A stretch of 64,000 bases of DNA, taken from positions 1,736,001-1,800,000 of the forward strand of contig NZ_SHKO01000001.1 of NCBI RefSeq assembly GCF_004217095.1, read 5' to 3'. Shown here in pieces: positions 7,591 through 16,720 of this stretch. A model generated the notes under the pieces. The model was given only the letters and a program-made list of their open reading frames with translations, ran no database searches and was not told the DNA's origin. This DNA comes from Advenella incenata (GTDB lineage: Bacteria; Pseudomonadota; Gammaproteobacteria; Burkholderiales; Burkholderiaceae_B). Position numbers and translations under genes: made by a program. Within the stretch, counting starts at the first letter, position 1. Each line of letters opens with the position of its first letter.

Positions 7591-8646
7591 TCAGGTATTG
7601 TGCATATATTGAAATCGGCGCCTGGCATCCATCAATTGCTGCTGTAATCGGCTAACAATACAGGCCACGGACTCGACCGAGCGCGCAAAACCCACTGCCG
7701 GCCCCATTGACAGCATGCCTTCTTCGTGGTCTCCCCGTTCGTACGCCAGCGCTCTTGTGCGCGCACCACTGATTAATTCCCCGAATTCAGCATACTCACG
7801 TGCTCCGGCCTGTTCCTTGGCTGCGACCTTACGGGCATTGTTATTGTTAATGACTCGCCAGGTGTCGCCCAAGGACCCAAGAACCGTACAAGTGCCGTGC
7901 TGGTCGGTGGCGGCCACACGTTGCTTATATGCGTGGTGTGCCGGTGTTTCGTGCGCGAGCGTGAAAATACTGCCCATGACTACAGCATCGGCGCCCAAGG
8001 CAAGTGCAGCTGCAATTTGCCGTCCGTGGCCAATACCCCCGCCCAAGGCTAGTGGAACGTGCAATTGCTCAAGTGCATATGCACCGTTTAAAAATGTTGG
8101 CAACTGATTGCTGCCGGGATGGCCGCCTTCCTCCATGCCAACCAGGGTTACTGCGTCTACACCGAGATTCTGCGCGGCAACAGCGTGGCGTACATGAGCG
8201 CATTTATGAATCACGATTGAATTGGTTTGTCGCAATTGCGGCAATAACGATGTTGGCGGTAGCCCCGCCGTTTCGAAAATGCGCACGCCTTCTTCAATAG
8301 CGATGCTTAAACGTTCAAGCACAATGTCATTGTTCTGCATGCGGCGCGATAGCGTCAGATTGACGCCGAAGGACATGCCGCCAGTCAGACGACGGCATGT
8401 CTGCAGTTCCTGCCGGAATTGCGCATTGGAATTTGAACTGCGCGCCGTGATGAAACCCATGCCGCCTGCTCTGACCATTGCGGCGACCAGATTTGCATCA
8501 GAAAGCCACATCATGCCACCCAGAAGCAAGGGCCACCGGATCCCGAGCAATGAGGTCATGCGTGTCGGGTATTGATCCGGAATAGGCGCACTGCAATGAG
8601 AAATGCCCGTATCTATTGCGCTATCAGCTTCTGCGTCCATGTTCAT
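7591..8646 (-). CDS. Nitronate monooxygenase family flavoprotein
   Basis: 351 residues of the FMN-dependent nitronate monooxygenase (2-nitropropane dioxygenase) TIM-barrel family. Visible signatures are LLGIRWPLLLGGMMWLSDANLVAAM near the N-terminus, GGMGFITA, VTLVGMEEGGHPG in the middle, and the phosphate-binding GGGIGHGRQIAAALALGADAVVMGSIF. Members oxidise nitronates or act as enoyl reductase-like enzymes; the substrate is not known here. The ATG overlaps the stop of the upstream IclR gene by 4 bp, so the two are translationally coupled and this is probably a target or partner of that regulator. Confidence 0.85.
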   Translation of the reverse strand: MNMDAEADSAIDTGISHCSAPIPDQYPTRMTSLLGIRWPLLLGGMMWLSDANLVAAMVRAGGMGFITARSSNSNAQFRQELQTCRRLTGGMSFGVNLTLSRRMQNNDIVLERLSIAIEEGVRIFETAGLPPTSLLPQLRQTNSIVIHKCAHVRHAVAAQNLGVDAVTLVGMEEGGHPGSNQLPTFLNGAYALEQLHVPLALGGGIGHGRQIAAALALGADAVVMGSIFTLAHETPAHHAYKQRVAATDQHGTCTVLGSLGDTWRVINNNNARKVAAKEQAGAREYAEFGELISGARTRALAYERGDHEEGMLSMGPAVGFARSVESVACIVSRLQQQLMDARRRFQYMHNT

Positions 8647-9461
8647 ATATCTTTTCCCAATAGCAGGACAGGGTGCAACTCACGGGCCAGTTGGCTGATC
8701 AGAGGGCCGACTTCTTCAAGCATGAGTGGGGTGGGCAGCAGGGAACTGGGTCCGCCGCAACTGACCACAAGTCGTTCGCCATCGGGAAGTTTGATCCCCG
8801 AAGCTACGGTATTGATCTGGTACTTGGGCCGCTCGTGAAAGACAAAGCCTCGCTCAGGATAGCGCGCCAGCGCCTGTTTCATTGTCTTGAGTTCGGCGGT
8901 ATCTGCCAACTTGCCACTACTTTGGGCTTCTGCCAGCAGTTGGTCGCGCAGCTCAGGAGTGCAGTTTGCCAGATATGCCCAGCCAATCGCGCTGTGAAAC
9001 AGCGGGATCCGCGAGCCTACACGCAGATTCATCAACAACGGTGAATTACCCTGGCAGCGCAGCAGATAGACAATACTACTGCCCTCCCGTCGGCCGAGAG
9101 CAACGGCCACCTGATAGCGGTCGGCAATCGCCTGCAGCATGGGGCGCACGACCTCCAGGGCATCCTGGCCTGCCAACGCTGCTGCCCCTAACGCAATTGC
9201 CGCTGTTCCCAATTGCAATTTGTCCTTGCCGGGGACGTTTGCCAGAAAGCCGGATTTCTGCAACGTATAGCAGAGTCGCCATACGGTGGGCTGCGCTAAT
9301 CCGGTCATTTGGGCGATGTCTGTTGTCCCCAGCATCCTTTGTTCAGCATCAAAGCATTGCAATATTTCCAGGCCTCGTGCCAGCGCAGTGACGAACTGCC
9401 TGTCCGTTGTGTCGGATGTCATCGCGTTTTCATCGTCTTTTGGATTGGGGCGTCTTGACAT
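8643..9461 (-). CDS. IclR family transcriptional regulator
   Basis: 272 residues: N-terminal winged helix (RQFVTALARGLEILQCF..LGTTDIAQMTGLAQPTVWRLCYTL, about 21-68), then the IclR effector-binding domain, including GSRIPLFHSAIGWAYLA and the conserved C-terminal region with SCGGPSS. GAGGA is spaced 6 bp from the ATG. It is divergent from the alcohol dehydrogenase gene, with a 62-bp gap carrying repeated motifs, and co-transcribed with the nitronate monooxygenase gene. It most likely controls the 9.5-17.5 kb catabolic genes. Confidence 0.9.
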   Translation of the reverse strand: MSRRPNPKDDENAMTSDTTDRQFVTALARGLEILQCFDAEQRMLGTTDIAQMTGLAQPTVWRLCYTLQKSGFLANVPGKDKLQLGTAAIALGAAALAGQDALEVVRPMLQAIADRYQVAVALGRREGSSIVYLLRCQGNSPLLMNLRVGSRIPLFHSAIGWAYLANCTPELRDQLLAEAQSSGKLADTAELKTMKQALARYPERGFVFHERPKYQINTVASGIKLPDGERLVVSCGGPSSLLPTPLMLEEVGPLISQLARELHPVLLLGKDI

Positions 9462-9483
9462 AAATATCCTCTTTCATTATGAT

Positions 9484-9521
9484 AATTCAAATAGCAAATT
9501 AACAATTCGCACTGCAAATTA
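9484..9521. promoter_or_regulatory. Putative IclR operator
   Basis: In the 62-bp gap between divergent genes, GCAAATTA occurs twice exactly 20 bp apart (9494-9501 and 9514-9521), and AATTCAAATA lies at 9484-9493. The same ten bases recur in the operator-like repeat before the other IclR-linked gene (61779-61788). Two-turn spacing is typical of dimer pairs. Assignment to IclR is inference. Confidence 0.45.
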
Positions 9522-9523
9522 TA

Positions 9524-10732
9524 ATGGAAATCAAGGAAGACATCAACACCCGCTCTGCGGTTCGGCAAATCAGCGGGGCCGTTTCGTGGCCGGGCAGCTG
9601 TTATTGGGGACCGTCTGCGGTGGGGCAGATAATGGAGGCTGCCGGATCCAGGCTGTGCCGTCCGCTTGTCATTACAGACCCCGGTGCATGGCGTGCCAGC
9701 TGCGGTGTTGTGCAAGCGGCGCTTGCCGCAAGGTCGATTCAGGACTGGGCGGTATTCGACGGGGTGGTGGCCAACCCCTCACTGGCTGAGGTGCGGGAAG
9801 CGTTGCAGATGGCGCGACATGCCGGTTGTGTCAGTATTATCGCCGTGGGTGGAGGCAGCGTTATTGACGTGGCCAAAGTCGTGTTCGGATGTCTTTGCAG
9901 CGGCCTGGAACCGGAAGAGTTGGCCGAACCTCACGGCCAGGTATGGCTTGATGGCCCTGTCCGGCCTGATGCGCCGTTATTGCTTGCCATTCCCACCACA
10001 TCGGGCACGGGTAGCGAGAGCAGCTCAGCGGCGCTGATTCAGGGCGATGACGGGCGCAAGCATTTGTACCGTTCTTTGCGAACCCGTCCCGCGTTGGTCG
10101 CGTTGCAACCTGACCTTACTTTAAACCTGCCAATACGTCCGACTGCGCAAGGCGGATTTGACGCATTGCTGCATGCACTGGGAGCGTTGGTCAATACCGA
10201 TTGCAACCCGATTGGTAAAGCCATCGCCTTGCAGGCCCTGCGTGCCTGTATGCAAGCGCTGCCGTTGGTGCTCGGCGAACCGGACAATCTGGCTGCCCGT
10301 ACCCAGATGCAGATGGGGGCATATCTTGCGGGTGTAGCAATCGGTATCAGCAAAGTAGACGCCGTGCATGCCATGTGTACACCACTGGAGTCGGTCGTAG
10401 ACATGACGCACGCTGAAGTGCTAGCCCCTGTCTTTGCCATTGTGTCGCGTTACACCATACAGACGCACGCCAGCGTTTATGCCAATACTGCCAGACATTT
10501 GAATATCGCCACTACGGGTGATGATCATCGGGATGCTATGACGCTGATCGAGCGAGTCGAAACGTTGGCAAGGCAGGCAAATATTGCACTGTATTTCACT
10601 CATTTTCAATTGACCGAACAGCAAGCCGGTCAACTGGCGACCCAGGCTCTGCAAAGTGCTTCCATGCCGCTTAACCCGCGCAGTCTCACGCACGAAGAAA
10701 TCAGCTCACTGTACCTGCAAATGGTCAATTAA
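9524..10732 (+). CDS. Iron-containing alcohol dehydrogenase
   Basis: 402 residues of the group III Fe-dependent alcohol dehydrogenase/maleylacetate reductase superfamily. The dinucleotide motif GGGSVIDVAK is near residue 110; metal-ligand regions are QGGFDALLHALGA and VHAMCTPLESVVDMTHAE. It would oxidise an alcohol to an aldehyde, or reduce a keto acid, with NAD(P). No strong ribosome-binding site precedes the ATG. The aldehyde dehydrogenase gene starts 10 bp after its stop, so alcohol to aldehyde to acid is the likely sequence. Confidence 0.88.
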   Translation: MEIKEDINTRSAVRQISGAVSWPGSCYWGPSAVGQIMEAAGSRLCRPLVITDPGAWRASCGVVQAALAARSIQDWAVFDGVVANPSLAEVREALQMARHAGCVSIIAVGGGSVIDVAKVVFGCLCSGLEPEELAEPHGQVWLDGPVRPDAPLLLAIPTTSGTGSESSSAALIQGDDGRKHLYRSLRTRPALVALQPDLTLNLPIRPTAQGGFDALLHALGALVNTDCNPIGKAIALQALRACMQALPLVLGEPDNLAARTQMQMGAYLAGVAIGISKVDAVHAMCTPLESVVDMTHAEVLAPVFAIVSRYTIQTHASVYANTARHLNIATTGDDHRDAMTLIERVETLARQANIALYFTHFQLTEQQAGQLATQALQSASMPLNPRSLTHEEISSLYLQMVN

Positions 10733-10742
10733 GGATCCAGTC

Positions 10743-12206
10743 ATGAATGTTATTGATTCCAAACCATACGAAATGCTCATCGACGGGCGCTGGCAAGCCG
10801 GCCGGGAGGGCTTGGTCTTTGACACACTCAATCCATCCACGGCAAAACTCCTTGCCCAGGTACATCAGGCGGACGCGGCTGACGTGGATGCTGCCGTACA
10901 GGCAGCCCACAGCGCATTCGAAAATGGCTGGGGCAGGACCACACCGGCCGAACGTGGCCGACTGCTAAGACGCCTGGCGGTGCTTTTTGAGCGTGATCGG
11001 GAAAAGCTCGCGTGGATAGAGACACTGAATGTTGGCAAGCCCATTACGCATTCGCTCGAATCGCTCAAGACCATGCCGTCTTCGTTGGAATATTTTGCGG
11101 GCATGATTCCTGCCGTGCGAGGGGAAACGATTGCCGTGGGAAACAGTGATGTTCTCAATTACACCATTCGGGAGCCGTTGGGTGTTTGTGCACTGATTAT
11201 GCCGTGGAACTACCCCATGACGCTGACGATCAACAAACTGGGGCCTGCGCTGGCGGCTGGCAATACCATCGTGCTCAAACCGTCCGAGGTCACGCCGCTG
11301 TCGACGCTGGCGCTGGCACGGCTGTTCGAGGAGGCCGGCTTTCCCCCTGGCGTTGTCAATGTGGTCAATGGCCCGGGCGCCACGGTAGGCGAGCAATTGG
11401 TCACGCATCCGCTCGTGTCCAGGGTGTCTTTCACGGGCGGATCCGTAACCGGTGCCCGCATTCTTGCTTCCACCGCCAACGACTTGAAGCGGGTCACGCT
11501 GGAACTGGGCGGCAAGTCGCCGCTCATTGTGTTTGACGATGCCGCGCTGGACAAGGCCGTCGCTGTTGCAGCGGGAGACATAATCAAGAATTCCGGGCAG
11601 GTATGTATTGCCTGCACACGCATTCTTGTGCAGGAAACGATACTTGATGATTTTCTTGAACGCCTGCAACGGCGCTTGCGGGCGGTGCGGGTTGGCACGC
11701 CTGAAGCTACCGATACTGACATGGGACCGCTGGTCAGTGCGGAGCAAAAGCAGCGTGTCGAACATTACATTCGGCTTGCGACAGAAGAGGGGGCCAAGCC
11801 TGTTTCTTTCGGTGACGTTGTTCTGGACGACAACACGGCACCCGGCTTTTTTATGCCGCCCACATTGCTGCTGCGTTCTAGCGCGCAAATGCAATCGGCA
11901 CAGGATGAAATCTTCGGGCCGGTGCAATCGGTCATCAGTTTCAAGGACGAAGATGACGCCTTGGGCATTGCCAATCACTCCCGCTATGGGCTGGCTGCTG
12001 TGGTCTTCACGCGGGATGGTGGACTCGCCTTGAGAATGGCCAGGGGCCTGCAATCGGGAAGTGTTGCCATTAATACTGGCGTGCGCACGTCTTTCGATGC
12101 GCCCTTTGGCGGCTACAAGCTTTCTGGCATCGGCAAGGAGCGAGGTTTAGAAGCCATTTATGAAAACACGCAGTTAAAGAACATCAAATATGACATGAGT
12201 GTCTGA
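10743..12206 (+). CDS. NAD(P)-dependent aldehyde dehydrogenase
   Basis: 487 residues from the ATG at 10743; an upstream in-frame start would overlap the preceding gene by 77 bp. Family signatures are MPWNYPMTL, KPSEVTPLSTLAL, SFTGGSVTGARI, the catalytic-Glu block VTLELGGKSP, the catalytic Cys in NSGQVCIACTR, and EIFGPVQSVISF near the C-terminus. It oxidises an aldehyde to the carboxylate. Position directly after the alcohol dehydrogenase supports a two-step oxidation. Confidence 0.92.
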   Translation: MNVIDSKPYEMLIDGRWQAGREGLVFDTLNPSTAKLLAQVHQADAADVDAAVQAAHSAFENGWGRTTPAERGRLLRRLAVLFERDREKLAWIETLNVGKPITHSLESLKTMPSSLEYFAGMIPAVRGETIAVGNSDVLNYTIREPLGVCALIMPWNYPMTLTINKLGPALAAGNTIVLKPSEVTPLSTLALARLFEEAGFPPGVVNVVNGPGATVGEQLVTHPLVSRVSFTGGSVTGARILASTANDLKRVTLELGGKSPLIVFDDAALDKAVAVAAGDIIKNSGQVCIACTRILVQETILDDFLERLQRRLRAVRVGTPEATDTDMGPLVSAEQKQRVEHYIRLATEEGAKPVSFGDVVLDDNTAPGFFMPPTLLLRSSAQMQSAQDEIFGPVQSVISFKDEDDALGIANHSRYGLAAVVFTRDGGLALRMARGLQSGSVAINTGVRTSFDAPFGGYKLSGIGKERGLEAIYENTQLKNIKYDMSV

Positions 12207-12232
12207 ACAGTTAAGAGTCCAAGGAGGAAGTG

Positions 12233-13198
12233 ATGAAAATTTTTATGAAAGCGGTATTAGGCGTGGCAGCATGCTCGCTGGCACCCAGCGCGATGGCAGA
12301 GTGGCCTGAAAGGCCCGTTCGCATGGTCATCGGGTTTGCTCCGGGAGGTGCATCGGATATTGCATTTAAAATGGTGCAGGATGTGCTGGCAGAAAAGCTG
12401 GGTCAGCCTGTGGTGCCCGATTATAAGGCAGGTGCCAACGGTAATATCGCCAACAACGCAGTCGCTGCAGCTGCGCCCGATGGATACACCGCCCTCTGGG
12501 CCAATGTCGGCCCGCTTGCAGTCAATACCTATTTGTACAAGAACGTCAAAACCGATCCGGGCGACGTTTTTGCGCCAGTAACACAATTGACAGACTCGCC
12601 GCTGATTGTTGTGGTTCCCAAAAATTCCCCTTATAAGACCATGCCCGATTTGATTGCCGGTATCAGGAAGGAACAGGAAAAGCTGACATTCGGCTCGGCC
12701 GGCCAGGGCAGTTCCATGCATATCGCAGGAACATCATTAGCGCTTGCGTTGAATGCGAAACTGACCCATGTTCCGTACAAAGGTAGTGCACCTGCACTTC
12801 AGGATTTGATCGCCGGCCGGCTGACGTTCATGGTCGACAGCCGTTCAACCACCGCACCCTTTATCGAGAATGGGTCCTTGCGCGCACTGGCCATCAGCAG
12901 CAGCAAGCGTGCGCCGGATGTACCTGATATACCGACCGTGGCAGAGTCCGGCGTACCCGGTTTTAACGTGACAACGTGGCAAGCCGTAGTGATGCCCAAA
13001 GGCACGCCACAGCCCATTATCGACAAATTTTCCAAGGCACTGCGTGAGGCGCTGCAAACCCCCGTGGTGCGCGAGCGGTTTGCCCGCGTGTATACGCCGT
13101 TAGTCGGCAGTACGCCGCAGGAATTCGGCCGATTCTGGGCCAGCGAACGGGCCGAGGCTAAAGCGCTTGTTGAAAAAGCCAAGCTTCAAATTGAATGA
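12233..13198 (+). CDS. Bug/TctC-type tripartite tricarboxylate receptor
   Basis: Periplasmic solute-binding protein, 321 residues from the ATG at 12233; AGGAGG lies 5 bp upstream, which argues against the GTG at 12230. The signal peptide ends near SAMAEWP. Family blocks WPERPVRMVIGFAPGGASDI, YKAGANGNIANNAVAAAAPDGYT, HVPYKGSAPALQDLIAGRLTFMV and GTPQPIIDKFSKAL are all present. Bug proteins bind carboxylates or aromatic acids; many are orphans without adjacent membrane subunits, as here. It probably delivers the cluster's acid substrate or an inducer signal. Confidence 0.92.
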   Translation: MKIFMKAVLGVAACSLAPSAMAEWPERPVRMVIGFAPGGASDIAFKMVQDVLAEKLGQPVVPDYKAGANGNIANNAVAAAAPDGYTALWANVGPLAVNTYLYKNVKTDPGDVFAPVTQLTDSPLIVVVPKNSPYKTMPDLIAGIRKEQEKLTFGSAGQGSSMHIAGTSLALALNAKLTHVPYKGSAPALQDLIAGRLTFMVDSRSTTAPFIENGSLRALAISSSKRAPDVPDIPTVAESGVPGFNVTTWQAVVMPKGTPQPIIDKFSKALREALQTPVVRERFARVYTPLVGSTPQEFGRFWASERAEAKALVEKAKLQIE

Positions 13199-13246
13199 GA
13201 GTGATATGACCGAAATTGAAATCAGACTTTGGATGGGAAATTGAAT

Positions 13247-13996
13247 ATGGATCTGGGATTGAAAGACAGCACCGCTTTGATAACAGGCGGCGCCGGCACA
13301 CTGGGCCTGGCAATGGCAACGCGTTTTCTTCAGGAGGATTGCAATGTCGTAATATGTGATGCCAGCCAGCCATCAATTGACAACGCTTGCCAACAACTTG
13401 CTGCCTTTGAGGGACGTGTGCTTGGCGTCCTTGCTGATGTTACGGACAAGAATGCGGTGGCACAGGCCGTACAACAGGCTACCGATAAGTGGAAAAAAAT
13501 TGATGTACTGGTCAATAACGCCGGTTTTGCGCGCGATCGCTATTTAACTAAAATGTCTGAAGAGGACTGGCATGCGGTTCTGGATGTGACCTTGCAAGGC
13601 GCCTTTCATTGCACCCGTGCCGTATTGCCGATGATGATGGAAAACCGATATGGCCGGGTTATTAACATCGCATCGCGTGCGCACCTTGGCAATCCCGGGC
13701 AGACTAATTATTCAGCTGCAAAAGCCGGCTTGATCGGCTTCACCCGTTCGCTGGCGCTGGAATCTGGCAAATTCGGTATCACGGCCAACGCCGTGGCGCC
13801 GGGGGTCATCTGCACCCCTCGCATGCAACAACGCCCCGACTATCACGAGTTGACCGAACGCGCCAAATCCAATACGCCGGTCGCCCGTCTGGGCGATCCG
13901 GCCGATGTGGCCGCCACAGTCGCATTCCTGGCTTCTCGTCTGGCCGGATTTACCACCGGCGAAACCGTCCATGTGACAGGAGGACGTTACGCATGA
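13247..13996 (+). CDS. Short-chain dehydrogenase/reductase (FabG-like)
   Basis: 249 residues from the ATG at 13247; an in-frame TTG at 13229 is possible. It has the cofactor motif TGGAGTLG, the NNAG motif (VNNAGFA), catalytic Ser in NIASRAHLG, YSAAK (Tyr/Lys pair) and the C-terminal GETVHVTGG. Probably a 3-hydroxyacyl-CoA or hydroxy-acid dehydrogenase. Its stop overlaps the MaoC gene start by 4 bp, consistent with a coupled hydration-oxidation pair. Confidence 0.9.
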   Translation: MDLGLKDSTALITGGAGTLGLAMATRFLQEDCNVVICDASQPSIDNACQQLAAFEGRVLGVLADVTDKNAVAQAVQQATDKWKKIDVLVNNAGFARDRYLTKMSEEDWHAVLDVTLQGAFHCTRAVLPMMMENRYGRVINIASRAHLGNPGQTNYSAAKAGLIGFTRSLALESGKFGITANAVAPGVICTPRMQQRPDYHELTERAKSNTPVARLGDPADVAATVAFLASRLAGFTTGETVHVTGGRYA

Positions 13997-14490
13997 CCTC
14001 GCCATTTGATCTGAACGAGCATTTGAGTCGTCGCCTGTATTTTGATGATATTGATGAGGGGCAGAGCTGGATCAGTCCGCGTCGCACCGTGACCGAGGCG
14101 GATGTGATTCAGTTCGCTGGTCTCTCGGGCGATTTCAACGCCCTGCACACGGATGCGGTTTATGCACAAGGGCATCCTTTCGGTCAGCGCGCTGCCCACG
14201 GGATGCTGACGCTGGCCATCGCCTCCGGGCTTACCACGCGAATGCCGGTTTATCGGTTGATGGATGGCGCCCGGTATGCGTTGGTCGAATTGCGATGTCA
14301 ATGGCGCAAACCGGTGTTTATTGGCGACACGATTCATGTGGAGCTGCGCATCGGTAAAAAAACCAAATCGCAGAAACGGCCGGGAACGGGTCGGATCTTG
14401 ATGCATCGTATTATCAAAAATCAGCATGATGAGGTCGTAGCCGACACCGAATGGACGACGCTGATGACCTGCAGAAAGGAGGGTGCATGA
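13993..14490 (+). CDS. MaoC-like hot-dog dehydratase
   Basis: 165 residues. The hydratase-2 motif is intact: AGLSGDFNALHTDAVYA followed by GQRAAHGMLTLAIASG, giving the Asp/His active-site pair. MaoC proteins hydrate or dehydrate enoyl-CoA/3-hydroxyacyl-CoA thioesters. It overlaps both its neighbours by 4 bp (ATGA type), a strong sign of an operon with the SDR and the acyl-CoA synthetase. Confidence 0.9.
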   Translation: MTSPFDLNEHLSRRLYFDDIDEGQSWISPRRTVTEADVIQFAGLSGDFNALHTDAVYAQGHPFGQRAAHGMLTLAIASGLTTRMPVYRLMDGARYALVELRCQWRKPVFIGDTIHVELRIGKKTKSQKRPGTGRILMHRIIKNQHDEVVADTEWTTLMTCRKEGA

Positions 14491-16640
14491 ACGTGGGAGT
14501 GTCACAGTTGAAAGCTGACCAATTGAAACAGAATGCCGCTTTTGACGACCTGGCCAGGCTGGTTCAGCCTCGTTCCGTGATGGTTGTCGGTGCATCCACT
14601 AGCATAGGCACGCTGGGCCACACCACAGTGCAGAATCTGATTGAACACTCAGACTTCGATGGCGACGTGTTGCTGGTGAACCCCCGAGGCGGACAGTGGC
14701 AGAATAGGCCCTTGTACAGATCAATCGGTGACGTACCAGCACCGCAAATTGATGTGGCGCTTTTGCTGGTCCCGGCAGATTCGGCTCTTGCTGCATTGGA
14801 GGCGTGCGCTGCAAAACATGTGCGCTATGCCATTGTGTTTACAGGAGGATTTGCAGAACTGGGGGAAACGGGACGTCAGGCCGAACAGCAGATGCTGGCG
14901 CTTGCCGCGCGTACCGGAATGCGGTTGTATGGACCCAATTGCGCCGGCATGACCATATTGTCGCCACGTCTTGGGTTGACCTTTTCGACCGAGTTCCGCA
15001 ATGACGGTCGCGATAATAGACTCTCGCGTATCGGCCTTGTCACGCAAGGCGGCGGTCTTGGACGATCATTGATGCAGGGTAATGAGCGTGGGGTGTGCTT
15101 TTCCCGCTGGTTTTCGACCGGTAACGAGCTTGACCTGGATAATGCCGACTTTATCCAATGGCTGGCACAGGATCCAGGGACGGATATCATTTGCACGGTC
15201 ATCGAAGGCATCAAGGACGGAGAGCGCTTTGTTGCTGCCGCGCAGGCGGCGAGCCGGGCGGGCAAACCGCTAATTGCCCTGAAGGTTGGCCGTTCTGACT
15301 TTGGCAAGAAGGCGGCGCAATCGCATACGGCCTCGCTTGCGGGCGATGATGTCGTTAATGATGCGGTGTTCTCCCAATATGGCGTCATCCGGGTTGACGA
15401 TTTGGATGAAATGCTTGATGTGGCAAGCCTGCTGTCGCGCGTAGGTGTGCAGCGCCTCAAGCGTCTTTGCGTGTATTCATCGTCAGGCGGAGCCGGCGTG
15501 CTCTCCGCAGACAAAGTGGGCGAAGCCGGACTAACCATGGCGTCTCTGGACGAATCGACAGTGGCGGAGATGACAAAACACGCGCCATCATATGCCGCCT
15601 TGACGAATCCGGTTGATTTGACGACCAAGGCGCTGGTTGATCCACAGCTTGCCAGCAAATGCCTGTTGCCGCTTTTCAATGATTCTGGCGTGGATGCGGT
15701 GTTGTACCCGATCACGTCCAACTATGCAGCCAGTACGGAAGGCATGGTGCGCAATATGCTTGAGGTGGCAAGACAGGGAAGCAAAGCGTTTGTACCCGTC
15801 TGGATGAGCAGCCGTCGCGGGCAGGCCCACGATTTATTGGTCGCAGAAGGCTTTGCGCCCATCTATAGCCTGCGCAATGCCATGCAGGCGCTCAAGCGCA
15901 TCAGTTGGTATGCCGAATGGACAGAGCGCAACGACGGTCAGGACGACACACCAGTGCAACCGCATGAAAACGCGAGTGTCGTCTCATTGCCGTGCAACGA
16001 GACCCAGGCCAAATCGTTGATCATGCAATCCGGAGTACGTTCACCGAAAGAATTGCAGGTTCATACAGCAACCGAGGCAGCCATGCGGGCCACAGCTATT
16101 GGTTTTCCGGTAGCGCTGAAATTGGTGGCCGATGGTGTGCTGCACAAAAGCGAAATTGGCGGTGTGCAATTGAACCTGCAGGATGAGGCGCAGGTGCGTC
16201 AGGCGTTTGAGCAGATTATGACTGCGGCGCGTACTCATAATGTACCAGACAACAATATTCGTGGCGTTCTTGTTTCCGAGATGATCACCGATGGCGTTGA
16301 AATGCTGGTTGGCATCCACCGCGATGCGGTCTTCGGGCCGATCCTGAGCATTGGTGCGGGCGGTGTATGGGTGGAGATAGAGGCCGATGTTGCGCGCTGT
16401 CGTCTGCCGGTAGATCGTGCTCTGCTGGAATATATCCTGGATTCCACACGGGTAGCCAGACGTCTGGCCAGCCACCGTGGTTTGCCTGCGCGTGATCGAT
16501 CAGCGCTGCTTGACGCCATGCAGCGTCTTGCTGTGTTATTTCTAAGCCTGGGAGACCGGGTACAGTCGCTTGAAGTCAATCCATTGGTGGTATTGGACAA
16601 CGGTCATGGGGTCGTCGCGCTGGATGCGGTGATTGAATAA
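14487..16640 (+). CDS. ADP-forming acyl-CoA synthetase
   Basis: 717 residues from the ATG at 14487, which overlaps the MaoC stop and has AAAGGAGGG just upstream. The order is CoA-binding domain (VQPRSVMVVGASTSIGTLGHT), succinyl-CoA-synthetase-like domains with GPNCAGMTILSP and SSGGAGVLSADKVGEAGL, and a C-terminal ATP-grasp domain (FPVALKLVADGVLHKSEIGGV; EVNPLVVLDNG). It belongs to the acetate/acyl-CoA ligase (ADP-forming) family and probably activates the cluster's carboxylic acid with CoA at the cost of one ATP. Confidence 0.9.
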   Translation: MNVGVSQLKADQLKQNAAFDDLARLVQPRSVMVVGASTSIGTLGHTTVQNLIEHSDFDGDVLLVNPRGGQWQNRPLYRSIGDVPAPQIDVALLLVPADSALAALEACAAKHVRYAIVFTGGFAELGETGRQAEQQMLALAARTGMRLYGPNCAGMTILSPRLGLTFSTEFRNDGRDNRLSRIGLVTQGGGLGRSLMQGNERGVCFSRWFSTGNELDLDNADFIQWLAQDPGTDIICTVIEGIKDGERFVAAAQAASRAGKPLIALKVGRSDFGKKAAQSHTASLAGDDVVNDAVFSQYGVIRVDDLDEMLDVASLLSRVGVQRLKRLCVYSSSGGAGVLSADKVGEAGLTMASLDESTVAEMTKHAPSYAALTNPVDLTTKALVDPQLASKCLLPLFNDSGVDAVLYPITSNYAASTEGMVRNMLEVARQGSKAFVPVWMSSRRGQAHDLLVAEGFAPIYSLRNAMQALKRISWYAEWTERNDGQDDTPVQPHENASVVSLPCNETQAKSLIMQSGVRSPKELQVHTATEAAMRATAIGFPVALKLVADGVLHKSEIGGVQLNLQDEAQVRQAFEQIMTAARTHNVPDNNIRGVLVSEMITDGVEMLVGIHRDAVFGPILSIGAGGVWVEIEADVARCRLPVDRALLEYILDSTRVARRLASHRGLPARDRSALLDAMQRLAVLFLSLGDRVQSLEVNPLVVLDNGHGVVALDAVIE

Positions 16641-16647
16641 TACTTTG

Positions 16648-16690
16648 CCTGCCTGTAAATGCTTTGGTTTGCGAAGCGTTTACAGGCGGG
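16648..16690 (+). other. Long intercistronic hairpin
   Basis: Two 17-base arms (16648-16664 and 16674-16690) pair with 15 Watson-Crick matches plus two G-T wobbles around a nine-base loop, between the acyl-CoA synthetase and citryl-CoA lyase genes. No T-run follows, so it is more likely an RNA stability or processing element within the operon than a terminator. Confidence 0.55.
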
Positions 16691-16720
16691 AACACAATTG
16701 CTTAACGAGGGAGCTTCTCG

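Noticed and set aside
10965-12053. 362-codon minus-strand ORF opposite the aldehyde dehydrogenase gene
   Set aside because: Long but rich in Arg, His and Gln, a typical antisense frame of a high-GC gene. The plus-strand enzyme motifs are unmistakable.
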